39,261 nt of DNA from Burkholderiales bacterium (GTDB lineage: Bacteria > Pseudomonadota > Gammaproteobacteria > Burkholderiales > SG8-41): positions 1 to 39,261 of the forward strand of contig CAKKQX010000190.1 in the NCBI GenBank assembly GCA_919902235.1, in the 5' to 3' direction. The position numbers were made by a program, and so were the translations under genes. Positions 23,356 to 32,175 of this stretch are shown piece by piece (the stretch's first letter is position 1; each line of letters begins with the position of its first letter). The notes under the pieces were generated by a model. The model was not told where the DNA came from and did not search any database. It was given only the letters and a program-made list of their open reading frames with translations.

Positions 23356-24363
23356 ATGGAAAAATCCACAGGCTGGCGCTGTTTTCTCGATATTCTGATA
23401 GCGCTGGGTGCGCTCGTTGCGCTGCCCTTCGCCGCGCAGGCCGTGGCGGCCGATTCGGCGCAAGCCTGGCCGGCCAAGCCGGTGCGCTTCATCGTGCCGT
23501 TCCCGCCAGGCGGCACCGTCGATCCGCTGGCGCGCCTGCTGGGCGCGCGGCTCAACGCCGCGCTCGGCCAGCAGTTCATCGTCGACAACCGCACCGGCGG
23601 CTCGGGCGCGATCGGCACCGCCATCGCCGCCAAGGCCAACCCTGACGGCTATACCTACGTTTTCGTATTCGACACCCACGCCGTCAACCCGTCGCTGATC
23701 CCGAACCTGCCGTTCGACACGGTGAAAGACTTGGCGCCGGTGATGCTGGTCGGCACCGCACCGATGGCCTACGTGACCCATCCCGCCAAGCCATACAAGA
23801 GTTTCGGCGATGTGGTCAAGGCGGCGAAGGCGAAGCCGGATACGGTGACCTATGGCACGGTCGGCAGCGGCAGCCTTGGGCACCTGACGACGACGCTGCT
23901 GCAGCACAGCGGCGGCTTCAAGCTGGTGCACGTGCCGTTCAAGGGCGGCGGGCCGATGTCGACGAATGTGCTGGGCGGCCAGATCGAAATCGGCATCGGC
24001 ACGGTGGCGCTGCTCGCGCCGTATGTGAGCAGCGGCAGGCTGCGCGCCGTCGCCGTTACCGGCGACAAGCGCTCGCAGGCCATGCCCGATGTGCCGGCGC
24101 TCGCGGAGCAGGGCTTTCCTGGTTTCTCGGCGCTGGCCTGGTGGGGCATTTTCACGCCGGCCGGAACGCCCAAGCCCATTCTCGACAGGTTTCATGCCGA
24201 GCTCGTCAAGGTGTTCAACCAGCCCGACCTGCACAAGCAGTTGACCGAGCAGCTTGGCATGGACCTCGCCGTGAGCAGCCCGCAGGCGCTGCAAAAATGG
24301 ACCGTCGGCGAAATCGCGCGCTGGAGCAAGGTGGTGCGCGACAACAGTATCCGCGCCGATTGA
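23356..24363 (+). CDS. Bug/TctC-family periplasmic receptor (4)
   Basis: The 335-residue protein has a long signal peptide (MEKSTGWRCFLDILIALGALVALPFAAQAVAA) and Bug signatures VRFIVPFPPGGTVDPLAR, DNRTGGSGAIG, NPDGYTYV, VPFKGGGPMST and a C-terminal WSKVVRDNSIRAD. The ATG at 23356 follows GGAGGAG; a much longer frame upstream is not real. It precedes the LigJ-like hydratase gene by 234 bp on the same strand, so an aromatic-acid ring-cleavage intermediate or related dicarboxylate is a reasonable ligand guess. Confidence 0.93.
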   Translation: MEKSTGWRCFLDILIALGALVALPFAAQAVAADSAQAWPAKPVRFIVPFPPGGTVDPLARLLGARLNAALGQQFIVDNRTGGSGAIGTAIAAKANPDGYTYVFVFDTHAVNPSLIPNLPFDTVKDLAPVMLVGTAPMAYVTHPAKPYKSFGDVVKAAKAKPDTVTYGTVGSGSLGHLTTTLLQHSGGFKLVHVPFKGGGPMSTNVLGGQIEIGIGTVALLAPYVSSGRLRAVAVTGDKRSQAMPDVPALAEQGFPGFSALAWWGIFTPAGTPKPILDRFHAELVKVFNQPDLHKQLTEQLGMDLAVSSPQALQKWTVGEIARWSKVVRDNSIRAD

Positions 24364-24597
24364 ATGCAGGCAGACAATCGTCGGCACAGGATCCCCGACC
24401 TACGGCGTGAAGGTCCGCCAGTTGCGAGGCTGCGCGCCTGACTGCCGTTCCCGCAAGCGGGCGGCATGCGCTGAATTACGGCTCGATACCTTTTCTCCTG
24501 CTCGCCGCAGCGAGCCACGCCATGGCTGAAGTGGCAAGGGCGCGGGGCTTGATTTCCGATTTTTCGGACTGATATCCGGGACTGCAGGCGGGGAAAC

Positions 24598-25638
24598 ATG
24601 ATCATTGATTGCCATGGACACTACACTACCGCGCCCGGGTCGCTGGAGGAATACCGCAAGCGCCAGATTGCGGGGCTCAAGGGCACGGCAGCCGTTTTAA
24701 CCGCGGCGCGCCCGGCTATTAGCGACGACCAGATCCGCGATAGCCTGCAGAACGCGCAACTGAAGATGCAGCGTGAGCGCGGCACCGATCTGACGATTTT
24801 TTCACCGCGCGCGGGCGGCATGGGGCATCACATAGGTGACGCGACCACCAGCAGACACTGGTCGGAAACCTGTAACGAGCTGATCCACCGCGTGTGCACG
24901 CTCTATCCCGACAACTTTGCCGGCGTGTGTCAGTTGCCGCAGACCCCCGGCGTGTGCCCGGACAACTGCATCACGGAGCTGGAGCGCTGCGTGAAGGAGC
25001 TCGGTTTCATCGGCTGCAACCTGAACCCCGATCCGTCGGGCGGCTACTGGACCGATCCGCCGCTCACCGACAGGTGGTGGTATCCGTTGTACGAGAAAAT
25101 GGCGGAGCTCGATGTTCCCGCCATGGTCCACGTCAGCGCCTCCTGCAACCCGAATTTTCATTTTACCGGCGCCCACTACATCAATGCCGATACCACCGCG
25201 TTCATGCAGTTCCTCACCTCGGATCTGTTCAGGGATTTTCCCACGCTGAAATTTGTCATTCCGCACGGCGGCGGCGCGGTGCCGTACCACTGGGGGCGCT
25301 ATCGTGGCATTGCCCAGGATATGGGCCGCCCGCCGCTGAAAGAGCTGCTGCTCAACAACGTTTTTTTCGATACCTGCGTGTATCACCGGCCCGGGATTGA
25401 GCTTCTGCTCAAGGTGATTCCGGCCGACAACATCCTGTTTGCGTCCGAGATGGTGGGCGCGGTTCGTGGAGTCGATCCCGAAACGGGACATCATTACGAC
25501 GACACCAGGCGTTACATCGATGCCGTCGATTGGCTCGGCGCGGAAGACAGGCAAAAAATTTTCCAGGGCAATGCGCGCATGGTATACAGCCGTCTCGGAG
25601 CGCGCCGCGCCGCCGGCACAACCAGCGCCAAAACATGA
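24598..25638 (+). CDS. ligJ: 4-Oxalomesaconate hydratase-like amidohydrolase (LigJ)
   Basis: The 346-residue protein is an amidohydrolase-fold enzyme with N-terminal metal ligands in MIIDCHGHY (H6, H8), a conserved FSPRAGGMGHHIGD region, VHVSAS near residue 180, IPHGGGAVPYHWGR near 222 and the characteristic LFASEMVGAVRGVDPETGHHYDDTRRYID segment near 278-306. These are hallmarks of LigJ, which hydrates 4-oxalomesaconate in the protocatechuate or gallate 4,5-cleavage pathway. No other pathway genes (ligAB, ligC, ligI, ligK) lie in the window, so the assignment rests on sequence. A related hydratase or decarboxylase is the alternative. It may be expressed with the preceding Bug receptor. Confidence 0.8.
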   Translation: MIIDCHGHYTTAPGSLEEYRKRQIAGLKGTAAVLTAARPAISDDQIRDSLQNAQLKMQRERGTDLTIFSPRAGGMGHHIGDATTSRHWSETCNELIHRVCTLYPDNFAGVCQLPQTPGVCPDNCITELERCVKELGFIGCNLNPDPSGGYWTDPPLTDRWWYPLYEKMAELDVPAMVHVSASCNPNFHFTGAHYINADTTAFMQFLTSDLFRDFPTLKFVIPHGGGAVPYHWGRYRGIAQDMGRPPLKELLLNNVFFDTCVYHRPGIELLLKVIPADNILFASEMVGAVRGVDPETGHHYDDTRRYIDAVDWLGAEDRQKIFQGNARMVYSRLGARRAAGTTSAKT

Positions 25639-25833
25639 TTGCACCCGGCCCGGCTGCTGTTGCAAAGTGGCGCTAAAAGCCTGTCCTGCATGCCGCAGAC
25701 ATGCGCTTTCCAGTAACCATACAGGCCGCTCCATCCGCCAATGAGGGCGGAGTCCGACAAAAGGGTTTTTTCCCGCGATGAAAGGCGCTCCGGCGCGTCG
25801 GAACAATGGTAAATTAGGCGCAATTTGGAGAAG

Positions 25834-26643
25834 ATGCCGATTTGCCGTGCGGCCCAGTCCCTTGCGCTTATGAAAACATTCAAAATCATCCAGTTCAACA
25901 TGCAGTTCGGGCAGACATGGGACGAGACTGATCCCGACCATGCGCCCATCGATTTGGATCGGACAATTGCCGAAATCCGCAGTCACGATGCGGATATTGT
26001 GCTGTTGCAGGAAGTCGAGCGGGCACAGCCGGGCGGAGTGCAGGCCGAACCGCCGCCCAACTGCACCCGACTGCGTGCGGCGCTTGCCGGCTATGACTGT
26101 TTTTTTTCATATCCCAAACCTGATTCACGCGAGCTGCCCTTCGGTATCGGGCTTGCCGTCTTTTCCCGGACGCCTCTGCGCGACGGCCTGAAAAACGATC
26201 TGCCTTCGCCGCGGGTCGAGTTTGAATTCAACGGCGAAACGAAAACGCCCACCGATCGCCTGCTGATCGGGGCAAAAACCACGGTATGCGGGCGCGAACT
26301 GCAGATTTTCAATACGCATTTGCTCGCGCTTTTCATGCTTCATGCGCATACGCAGGATCACCCCATACAGCGGAGGCTGGTCCTCGAGGCGCTGCGCGGG
26401 GTCGAGGGACCTCTGGTACTGGGCGGTGATTTCAACGTCGTGAGCCATGAGGCGCTGGCGCGACAATTCGCTGCCGCCGGATTCCAGACCGTGCAGACGG
26501 CGGAAGTTACCTGGCGCCGCGGACCCTGCGTGCTCGACCATATTTTCCACAGCCGTCATCTGCGGCCGGTACGCCACTACGTGAAGCCGACCATGGCTTC
26601 CGACCATCATGTGGTCGCCGCCGAGTTCGAGTTTGCGGAGTAA
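25834..26643 (+). CDS. Endonuclease/exonuclease/phosphatase (EEP) family protein
   Basis: The 269-residue protein has the EEP fold: FKIIQFNMQFG, IVLLQEVE with the Mg-binding Glu, LQIFNTHLLAL, VLGGDFNVVS and ASDHHVVAAEFEF (catalytic SDHH). These proteins include phosphodiesterases, lipid phosphatases and nucleases; no added domain narrows the substrate. The start is uncertain: ATG at 25834 has GGAG 3 nt upstream, while the ATG at 25870 (MKTFKII) matches the usual family start but lacks a ribosome site. No signal peptide. It lies alone between ligJ and a permease gene, with 187-bp and 57-bp gaps. Confidence 0.85.
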   Translation: MPICRAAQSLALMKTFKIIQFNMQFGQTWDETDPDHAPIDLDRTIAEIRSHDADIVLLQEVERAQPGGVQAEPPPNCTRLRAALAGYDCFFSYPKPDSRELPFGIGLAVFSRTPLRDGLKNDLPSPRVEFEFNGETKTPTDRLLIGAKTTVCGRELQIFNTHLLALFMLHAHTQDHPIQRRLVLEALRGVEGPLVLGGDFNVVSHEALARQFAAAGFQTVQTAEVTWRRGPCVLDHIFHSRHLRPVRHYVKPTMASDHHVVAAEFEFAE

Positions 26644-26699
26644 GGCGCTACCCGACGTGCTCCGGATGTGTGAACCATCCGGTTCTTAAGATCCGCGGC

Positions 26700-27443
26700 A
26701 TGTATTCACTATCGGCATACGAATTCTTCTACTGCGGCCTGGTGCTGTTGCTCGCTTACGGCTTGCGCGGCAGCACCGGTTTCGGGGGCGCGCTGGGCAT
26801 GCCTTTTCTCGCCCTGGTGATTCCGCTCAAGGTCCTGGTGCCGGTATGGACGCTGCTCGGCGCCGCGTCCTCGATCACGATACTCGGGCGCGACCGCAGA
26901 CAGGTCGCCGTGCGTGATCTCCTCGCTTTCATTCCATGGTGCATACTTGGGATCGCGATCGGACTTTATTTTTTCAAGACGCTCGATGCTCAAACGCTCG
27001 CGCGCGGTCTCGGCATCATGGTGCTGGCCTACGGCGCTTATTCATTTTGGAAGACACTGCGGCCCGCGCCGCCGCTGCGCGCGCCGCCGCGCGTCGCCGG
27101 CCCGCTGGCCAGCACGCTTTCGGGCATCGTGGGCGCACTGTTCGGAACGATGGCAACGGTATTTTTTGCCATGTATCTTGATGCGCGGGCGCTGGCCAAG
27201 GATGCGTTCCGCGCCACCATTTCCGCAATGCTGCTCACATTGAGCGTGGTGCGCGGCATCGGCTATTACGCGGTGGGCGAATTTACCGGGGAGGTATGGG
27301 CGACGTTCGCGGCAGCATTTCCGCTGATGCTGGCCGGCATTTACCTGGGCGATCGCATTCACGTCGGCCTGAGTGATAGCGCATTCAGGCGGCTGGTGAG
27401 CATCCTGCTCATGCTGTGCGGGGTGCCACTGCTGCTGAAATAG
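26700..27443 (+). CDS. TauE/SafE-family membrane permease
   Basis: The 247-residue protein has seven or eight hydrophobic segments and the TauE/SafE signatures RGSTGFGGALG and VGALFGTMATVFFAMYLDARALAKDAFRATISAM. The family exports sulfite or sulfoacetate or takes up small organic anions. ATG at 26700 is tentative; GTG at 26670 is possible. No partner gene of sulfur metabolism lies adjacent, so its substrate is not determined. Confidence 0.85.
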   Translation: MYSLSAYEFFYCGLVLLLAYGLRGSTGFGGALGMPFLALVIPLKVLVPVWTLLGAASSITILGRDRRQVAVRDLLAFIPWCILGIAIGLYFFKTLDAQTLARGLGIMVLAYGAYSFWKTLRPAPPLRAPPRVAGPLASTLSGIVGALFGTMATVFFAMYLDARALAKDAFRATISAMLLTLSVVRGIGYYAVGEFTGEVWATFAAAFPLMLAGIYLGDRIHVGLSDSAFRRLVSILLMLCGVPLLLK

Positions 27444-27499
27444 TGCAGTGCGGCGGGTCGTGCAGCCGATTCCCCGCCTATCCATTAGAATGCACATCC

Positions 27500-27883
27500 A
27501 TGGGCGAAGAAATTACCGGTGAGAAGAACGTCCTCGGCAGGCCGCTGCTGCCGTGCAGCTATGCGCCGCTGACCGGCTATTTCCGCGATGGCTGCTGCGC
27601 GACGCATGGCACCGAGGGTGTCGCGCATCTGGTCTGCATCAAGGCGACGGCCGAATTTCTCGAATTTTCCCGGTCCCGCGGCAACGATCTGAGCACGCCC
27701 CGTCCCGAGATGCGCTTCAAGGGCCTGCAACCGGGTGATCGTTGGTGCCTGCACGTGCTGCGCTGGGTCGAGGCGTGGGAGGCAGGCATGGCGCCGCAGG
27801 TCGTGCTTGAAGCGACCCATGAAAGTGTGCTCGGGTTTGTGCCGCTGAAGGCGCTCAAGCGCTACGCGCTCGACGTGCATTGA
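27500..27883 (+). CDS. DUF2237 family protein
   Basis: The 127-residue protein matches DUF2237 end to end: NVLGRPLLPCSYAPLTGYFRDGCCATH, HLVCIKATAEFLEFSRSRGNDLSTP, GLQPGDRWCLHVLRWVEAWEAG and APQVVLEATHE. The conserved cysteines (PCS, GCC, VC, WC) suggest metal or redox binding, but no function is established. The ATG at 27500 has no strong ribosome site; the frame extends further upstream without family support. It is followed within 10 bp by a remnant of an enolase-superfamily gene. Confidence 0.88.
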   Translation: MGEEITGEKNVLGRPLLPCSYAPLTGYFRDGCCATHGTEGVAHLVCIKATAEFLEFSRSRGNDLSTPRPEMRFKGLQPGDRWCLHVLRWVEAWEAGMAPQVVLEATHESVLGFVPLKALKRYALDVH

Positions 27884-27893
27884 GCTGACCCGC

Positions 27894-28016
27894 ATGAAAA
27901 TCACCGCAATCGAAACATTCGCCGTGCGCGACGGGCGCATCGCCATTCCGCAAGGCGCCGGGCTGGGCATGGATCCCGACCCCGCAGTGCTCCGACGCCT
28001 GGCAATCGACGAGTAG
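27894..28016 (+). pseudogene. Collapsed mandelate racemase/muconate lactonizing enzyme gene (internal deletion)
   Basis: This 40-codon open frame reads MKITAIETFAVRD, a typical enolase-superfamily N-terminus, joined directly to GRIAIPQGAGLGMDPDPAVL, a typical MR/MLE C-terminus. The ~330 residues carrying the capping loops and barrel are missing. An in-frame internal deletion of a complete gene is the simplest explanation. It could in principle be expressed as a 40-residue peptide but would have no active site. Confidence 0.75.
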
Positions 28017-28047
28017 CGCATCCGGTTTCCTTTGACCAAGGCCCGCC

Positions 28048-28557
28048 ATGATCACCACCCGTACCGCCCGCATGCTTACCCGCTACAACGCCTGGGCGGA
28101 CAGAATGATTTTCGATGCCGTCGCCGCGCTGCCCGAGGGCGAGGCCGGCAGGGAACGCAAGTCCCTGTTCAAAAACATGATCCATACGCTTAACCACAAC
28201 TGTGTCATTGATCTCATCTGGCAGGGACACCTGGAGGGGCGTGAGCACGGTTTTAGCGCGCGCAATACGCCGGGGCATCCGCCGCTGGATGAACTGTGGC
28301 GCCAGCAGCAGGCGATCGATGACTGGTACATCGCCTGGAGCGATACGCTGTCGGACGCCGCGCTCGACGAGAAGGTGAGCTTCACGCTGATCGGCGGCAA
28401 CCCGGGGGTGATGACGCGCGGCGAAATCCTGCTGCATATCGTCAACCACACCACGTATCACCGCGGTTTTGTCGCCGACCTGTTCTATCAGGTGCCGGCG
28501 CGTCCACCGACGACCGATCTGCCGGTATTTCTCAGGGAAGTGCCCCAGGATTGGTGA
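28048..28557 (+). CDS. DinB-family putative metalloprotein
   Basis: The 169-residue protein is a four-helix-bundle DinB-type protein: MLTRYNAWADRMIFDAVAALP at the N-terminus, MIHTLNHNCVIDLIWQGH with the first metal-binding histidine, and EILLHIVNHTTYHRGFVADLF with the second and third (H-x3-H). Members bind zinc or nickel and some act as thiol-dependent S-transferases, but the substrate is unknown. It follows the enolase remnant by 31 bp and starts at an ATG preceded by weak AAGG. Length is typical. Confidence 0.87.
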   Translation: MITTRTARMLTRYNAWADRMIFDAVAALPEGEAGRERKSLFKNMIHTLNHNCVIDLIWQGHLEGREHGFSARNTPGHPPLDELWRQQQAIDDWYIAWSDTLSDAALDEKVSFTLIGGNPGVMTRGEILLHIVNHTTYHRGFVADLFYQVPARPPTTDLPVFLREVPQDW

Positions 28558-28642
28558 CGTCAGAACGCGTTCTGGCAGAAGCGAAACATTGTCAAGCGGT
28601 GCTTTGTAGTTTGTCTGTATCACCCTGATCGGGAGCATGTGT

Positions 28643-29020
28643 ATGGCTATCGGCTGGATTACCGCGTTCAAGGCGATACCGTGGGGCGATGTAATTGCCG
28701 CCGCGCCGACGGTTGCCCAAGGCGCTAAAAAGCTGTGGACCGCCGTCAGCAAAGGCAATCCCGGGACCGGGGTTGGCGTAGACGCAGGCCCGCAGCCTGG
28801 AGATGCGGAGAGCCGCCTGCGGGAGCTTGAGGCGGGGATATCGGAACTCAAGCGCGAGAGCGCTGCCGCCTCCGAACTCATCAAATCTCTGGCCGGGCAG
28901 AACAGCCGGCTGGTGGACGCCGTCGAAATCCTGCGGCTGCGCACCCGGGCACTGCTGACGATATGCTTTTTTCTGGTGATGTTCTCGTCGGGACTCGCGA
29001 TATGGCTGCTATGGCGCTGA
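28643..29020 (+). CDS. Uncharacterised coiled-coil protein with C-terminal membrane anchor
   Basis: The 125-residue protein has an N-terminal amphipathic part (AIGWITAFKAIPWGDVIAAAPTVAQGAKKLW), a Gly/Pro linker, and a heptad-patterned helix at about 60-95 (RLRELEAGISELKRES, then AASELIKSLAGQNSRL). A hydrophobic tail (LLTICFFLVMFSSGLAIWLLW, residues 103-123) anchors it. This is a tail-anchored coiled-coil layout; I do not recognise the family. ATG at 28643 fits GGGAG at 7-nt spacing, better than the ATG at 28637. It converges with the MFS gene. Confidence 0.75.
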   Translation: MAIGWITAFKAIPWGDVIAAAPTVAQGAKKLWTAVSKGNPGTGVGVDAGPQPGDAESRLRELEAGISELKRESAAASELIKSLAGQNSRLVDAVEILRLRTRALLTICFFLVMFSSGLAIWLLWR

Positions 29021-29042
29021 TTTCCTGCGCTGCACGCGCCGT

Positions 29043-30251
29043 TCATGTCCTGCGGCGATGCGCGACAACCAGGCAGTAAAGTGCGATGGCGGACGGGATG
29101 GCGAGCGATGCGAATGCCAGGCCGTAATCGCGGGTGAGCGCATAGACGTTGGCAAGCACAATCGGTCCGGTGAACTTGCCGACGTTGGTGATGACCAGCG
29201 ATCCGCTGATGGCGAGGCTTACCTGGCCCTGCGGCGCGAGCCGGCCGACTTCGGCGAGAATGGCGCCGGGCCAGCAGCCGGAGACGCCGCCCAGAACGGC
29301 GAACAACACATAGACTGCGGGCAGCGGCAGCGCCGGCGACAATGCCAGCGCTGCAAGCGAAGCGAGCATCATCACGGCCGCCGTCCACGCCAGCACGCAC
29401 GCAGTCTCATGCACGCGGTCGACCAGCCATCCCACGAACACCCGCGCCACTGCGCTGCTCACCTGCACCACGGTGAGCACGGTACCGGCGAGCAGCAGGC
29501 TCATGCCGAGCGCTTCCACGCATGCCACCACCGCGAAAGCCGCCGTGCAGAATTGCACCCAGGAGAAACAGCAGCCGGCGATGGCCACCAGCCGCAGGGA
29601 ATGATGTCCCCAGATTGCGCTGGCGCCGGCGAGCGGATTGGCGGTGATGGCAGGGCTGGCGGGATCGCGGTCGTCGTCCCATTTGCGGCGGCCGCGCTGC
29701 ATCAGCACGATGACGCCGAAAATCAGGACGGCACTCAGCATGACCGCCCAGCGCCACCCGGCAAGCACCGTTATCGCGGGCGCGGCGAGCGCTGCGACGA
29801 CGCCGCCCAGCGGAATGCCAACCTGGTGCAGGGAAAACACGAAGTTGCGCCTGGCTGCGGGCGTGAAGCGCACCAGCAGGTATGAGGCCGAGGGCGTGAG
29901 CGCGCCGTAACCCACGCCGACCACCAGCGAACCCATGATCAGGAACGGCGTCCACGGCACCAGCATGATCAGCATGCCGATGCCGACCATGCCGTGGCCG
30001 AACTGGTTGGTGCGGCATGCGCCCAGCCTGCGGCTGGTGTTGCCGAGCAGGGTCAGCGATACCACCATGCCCAGGCTGACCAGGCTGATCTGGTAGCCGA
30101 TGAGCGAAGGGTCGAAGCCGTAGTCGCGTGCCACGGCGGGCGCTACTGCGGGCAGCACCAGCGTCGACATGGAAGCCATGGTGTGGCCTGCCAGCAGCGC
30201 CAGCACCAGGAATGTCGGTGAGACGCCCAGGTTACCGTCGTTGTGTGGCAT
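29043..30251 (-). CDS. Major facilitator superfamily transporter
   Basis: The 402-residue protein has 12 hydrophobic segments and MFS features, including NTSRRLG in the loop after the second segment, GALTPSASYLL and a mid-protein basic loop (RGRRKWDDDRDP). It probably moves a small anionic metabolite, in the style of aromatic or dicarboxylate MFS permeases, but no specificity motif is evident. Its ATG overlaps the stop of the upstream SDR gene (TGATG), so the two are translationally coupled. The start at 30251 is set by that overlap; an upstream in-frame extension would lie inside the SDR gene. Confidence 0.88.
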   Translation of the reverse strand: MPHNDGNLGVSPTFLVLALLAGHTMASMSTLVLPAVAPAVARDYGFDPSLIGYQISLVSLGMVVSLTLLGNTSRRLGACRTNQFGHGMVGIGMLIMLVPWTPFLIMGSLVVGVGYGALTPSASYLLVRFTPAARRNFVFSLHQVGIPLGGVVAALAAPAITVLAGWRWAVMLSAVLIFGVIVLMQRGRRKWDDDRDPASPAITANPLAGASAIWGHHSLRLVAIAGCCFSWVQFCTAAFAVVACVEALGMSLLLAGTVLTVVQVSSAVARVFVGWLVDRVHETACVLAWTAAVMMLASLAALALSPALPLPAVYVLFAVLGGVSGCWPGAILAEVGRLAPQGQVSLAISGSLVITNVGKFTGPIVLANVYALTRDYGLAFASLAIPSAIALYCLVVAHRRRT

Positions 30252-31000
30252 CAGAACATCATCTGCCCGCCGTTCACCTGTATGGTCTGTCCATTGAGGA
30301 AGCTGGCGCCCGGACCGCACAGAAAGCGCACCGCGGTGGCGATTTCCTCCGGCTCGCCGCGGCGTCCCAGCGGGATAAGATCTTCCGAAGGGCGCACCGT
30401 GCGGCCGGCAGCACGCGCGGTGTTCATCTGCCCCGGCGCGATGCAGTTCGCGCGTATGCCGTGCTCGCCGAACTCGCGCGCGAGTCCGCGCGTCATGCCG
30501 ATGAGACCATGCTTCGCCACCGATCCGTGAATGCGTTTTTTGGCGCCGGCAAGCGACATCATGCCGCCGAGCGTGACGATGCTGCCGCCGCCGGCCTTGA
30601 TCATGTGCGGCAGGCAGGCCTGGGCCAGGTGGAACGCGCCATCAAGGGTGATCGTGAGCGGCACCCGCCATTCCTCATAGGTCAGCTCGAGGAAAGGTTT
30701 TTCGGTGCGCACCGAGGCGTTGAGCACCAGCATGTCGATGCGGCCGAAGCGCTCGATGATGCCATCGATCATCGACTTGACCTGCGCTGCACTGGCGATA
30801 TCCGCGATGCAGGCTTCGGCCTGTCCGCCCGCGGCGCGGATTTCCTGCGCGACTTTTTCGGCGTCTTCCCGGGACGAGCGTGTGTTGACGGCAACCGCTG
30901 CGCCGCCCGCTGCGAGTTCGAGCGCAGTGGCGCGTCCGATGTTCTTTGCTGCGCCGGTGATCAGCGCCACCTTGCCCGCGAGTTCATTTGCAGTCGTCAT
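30251..31000 (-). CDS. SDR-family protein with altered catalytic residues
   Basis: The 249-residue protein has the SDR cofactor-binding TGAAKNIG (15-22), VLNAS (N94) and the C-terminal FLCGPGASFLNGQTIQVNGGQ. The catalytic positions have changed: the Ser of NISS is replaced by Gly (TLGG, G146), and the YxxxK motif reads G159-S-V-A-K163, so the Tyr is missing while the Lys remains. It may bind NAD(P) without classical reduction, or use H158 instead. ATG at 31000 has AGAGGGG upstream. It is coupled to the MFS gene and divergent from a Bug receptor gene (207-bp gap). Confidence 0.85.
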   Translation of the reverse strand: MTTANELAGKVALITGAAKNIGRATALELAAGGAAVAVNTRSSREDAEKVAQEIRAAGGQAEACIADIASAAQVKSMIDGIIERFGRIDMLVLNASVRTEKPFLELTYEEWRVPLTITLDGAFHLAQACLPHMIKAGGGSIVTLGGMMSLAGAKKRIHGSVAKHGLIGMTRGLAREFGEHGIRANCIAPGQMNTARAAGRTVRPSEDLIPLGRRGEPEEIATAVRFLCGPGASFLNGQTIQVNGGQMMF

Positions 31001-31206
31001 ATAGTATGTCCCCTCTGGGTAAAACAGTATGGTAATGCATTAGGGTTATGCGTAATGAAGGGGTATTGAAAAGAATGATCGGAAGGGGGAAGTAAATTCC
31101 GGAAACAGCGGCGCGAGCTCGAGCGCCGCGGCAAACCGTCACGCGCCGCCCGTTTTGGGTTACGATGCTCGCGTAAATCGGCCTGCAGACGAATCGGAGG
31201 AGCTCC

Positions 31207-32175
31207 ATGAGCATTTCGCATAAATTTGCCATTGCGTTCACGCTTGCATTACTGCCGGCGCTGGCAGCCGCGCAAGCCTATCCCGAAAGGCCGATCCGGG
31301 TGATCCTTTCGGTGCCCGCCGGTGCAACCCCGGACGTAACGGCGCGCCTGGTGACGCCGGGGCTCTCGCGGCTACTCGGCCAGCAGCTGGTTGTCGATAA
31401 TCGTCCCGGAGCGGGTGGACTGATCGGCGCGGAGATCACATCCAAGGCGGCTCCCGACGGTTATACGCTGTTCATCAGCAGCCCCGGTGCACTGACGATC
31501 CTGCCGCATCTGCGAAAAAGCATCCCCTACGACACGCTCAGGGATTTCGCGCCCATCAGCCTGATATCGATCGGACCGTTCGTGCTGATCACGCATCCGT
31601 CGGTCCCCGCAAAAAACATTAAAGAGCTGATCGATCTCGCCAAAGCGCAACCCGGCAAGCTCAACTACGCCTCGGCCGGCAACGGCGTGGCGAATCATCT
31701 CGCAATGGAGTTATTCAAGCAGATGGCGGGTGTCGATATCGTTCACGTGCCATACAAAGGCGCACCGCAGGCGGTGAGCGATGTGCTGGCGGGACATATG
31801 AATATGATGTTCAACTCGGTCGCGCCCATCGTTTCCCACATCAAGGCAGGGCGGGTGCGGGTGCTCGGCATTGCCAGCGCAAAGCGCTCGCAGCAGCTGC
31901 CGGACACGCCGACGATCAGCGAGTCCGGCGTGCCGGGATTTGAAGCGGAGAACTGGTTCGGGATGTTTGCGCCGGCGAAGACGCCAAAGCGAATCATCAC
32001 GCGCCTCAACGAGGCTTTGGTGAGGGTCGTGCGCGCGCCCGAGACCCAGGCGCAGTTCGCGGCTCTTGGCGCCGATGTCGTGGGCAGCAGCCCCGAGGAA
32101 TTCGCCGCCTACGTTCGCCGCGACATGGAGAAATACGCGAAGATCGTAAAATTCTCCGGCGCAAAAATCGATTGA
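31207..32175 (+). CDS. Bug/TctC-family periplasmic receptor (5)
   Basis: The 322-residue protein has a signal peptide (SISHKFAIAFTLALLPALAAAQ) and Bug motifs IRVILSVPAGATPDVTAR, DNRPGAGGLIGAE, APDGYTLF, NGVANHLAMELF, VPYKGAPQAVSD and a terminal YAKIVKFSGAKID. The usual PFPPGG is replaced by SVPAGA, an unusual variant of the first carboxylate-binding loop. GGAGGAGCTCC precedes the ATG. It is followed on the same strand by another Bug gene (95-bp gap) and is divergent from the SDR-MFS pair. Confidence 0.93.
   Translation: MSISHKFAIAFTLALLPALAAAQAYPERPIRVILSVPAGATPDVTARLVTPGLSRLLGQQLVVDNRPGAGGLIGAEITSKAAPDGYTLFISSPGALTILPHLRKSIPYDTLRDFAPISLISIGPFVLITHPSVPAKNIKELIDLAKAQPGKLNYASAGNGVANHLAMELFKQMAGVDIVHVPYKGAPQAVSDVLAGHMNMMFNSVAPIVSHIKAGRVRVLGIASAKRSQQLPDTPTISESGVPGFEAENWFGMFAPAKTPKRIITRLNEALVRVVRAPETQAQFAALGADVVGSSPEEFAAYVRRDMEKYAKIVKFSGAKID

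Noticed and set aside
22990-24387. 465-codon minus-strand open frame
   Set aside because: Antisense to the CBS and Bug receptor genes; Arg/His/Gln-rich translation typical of a shadow frame.
27901-29400. 499-codon minus-strand open frame
   Set aside because: It crosses the DinB, coiled-coil and MFS genes, all of which have family or structural support; the translation resembles no family.
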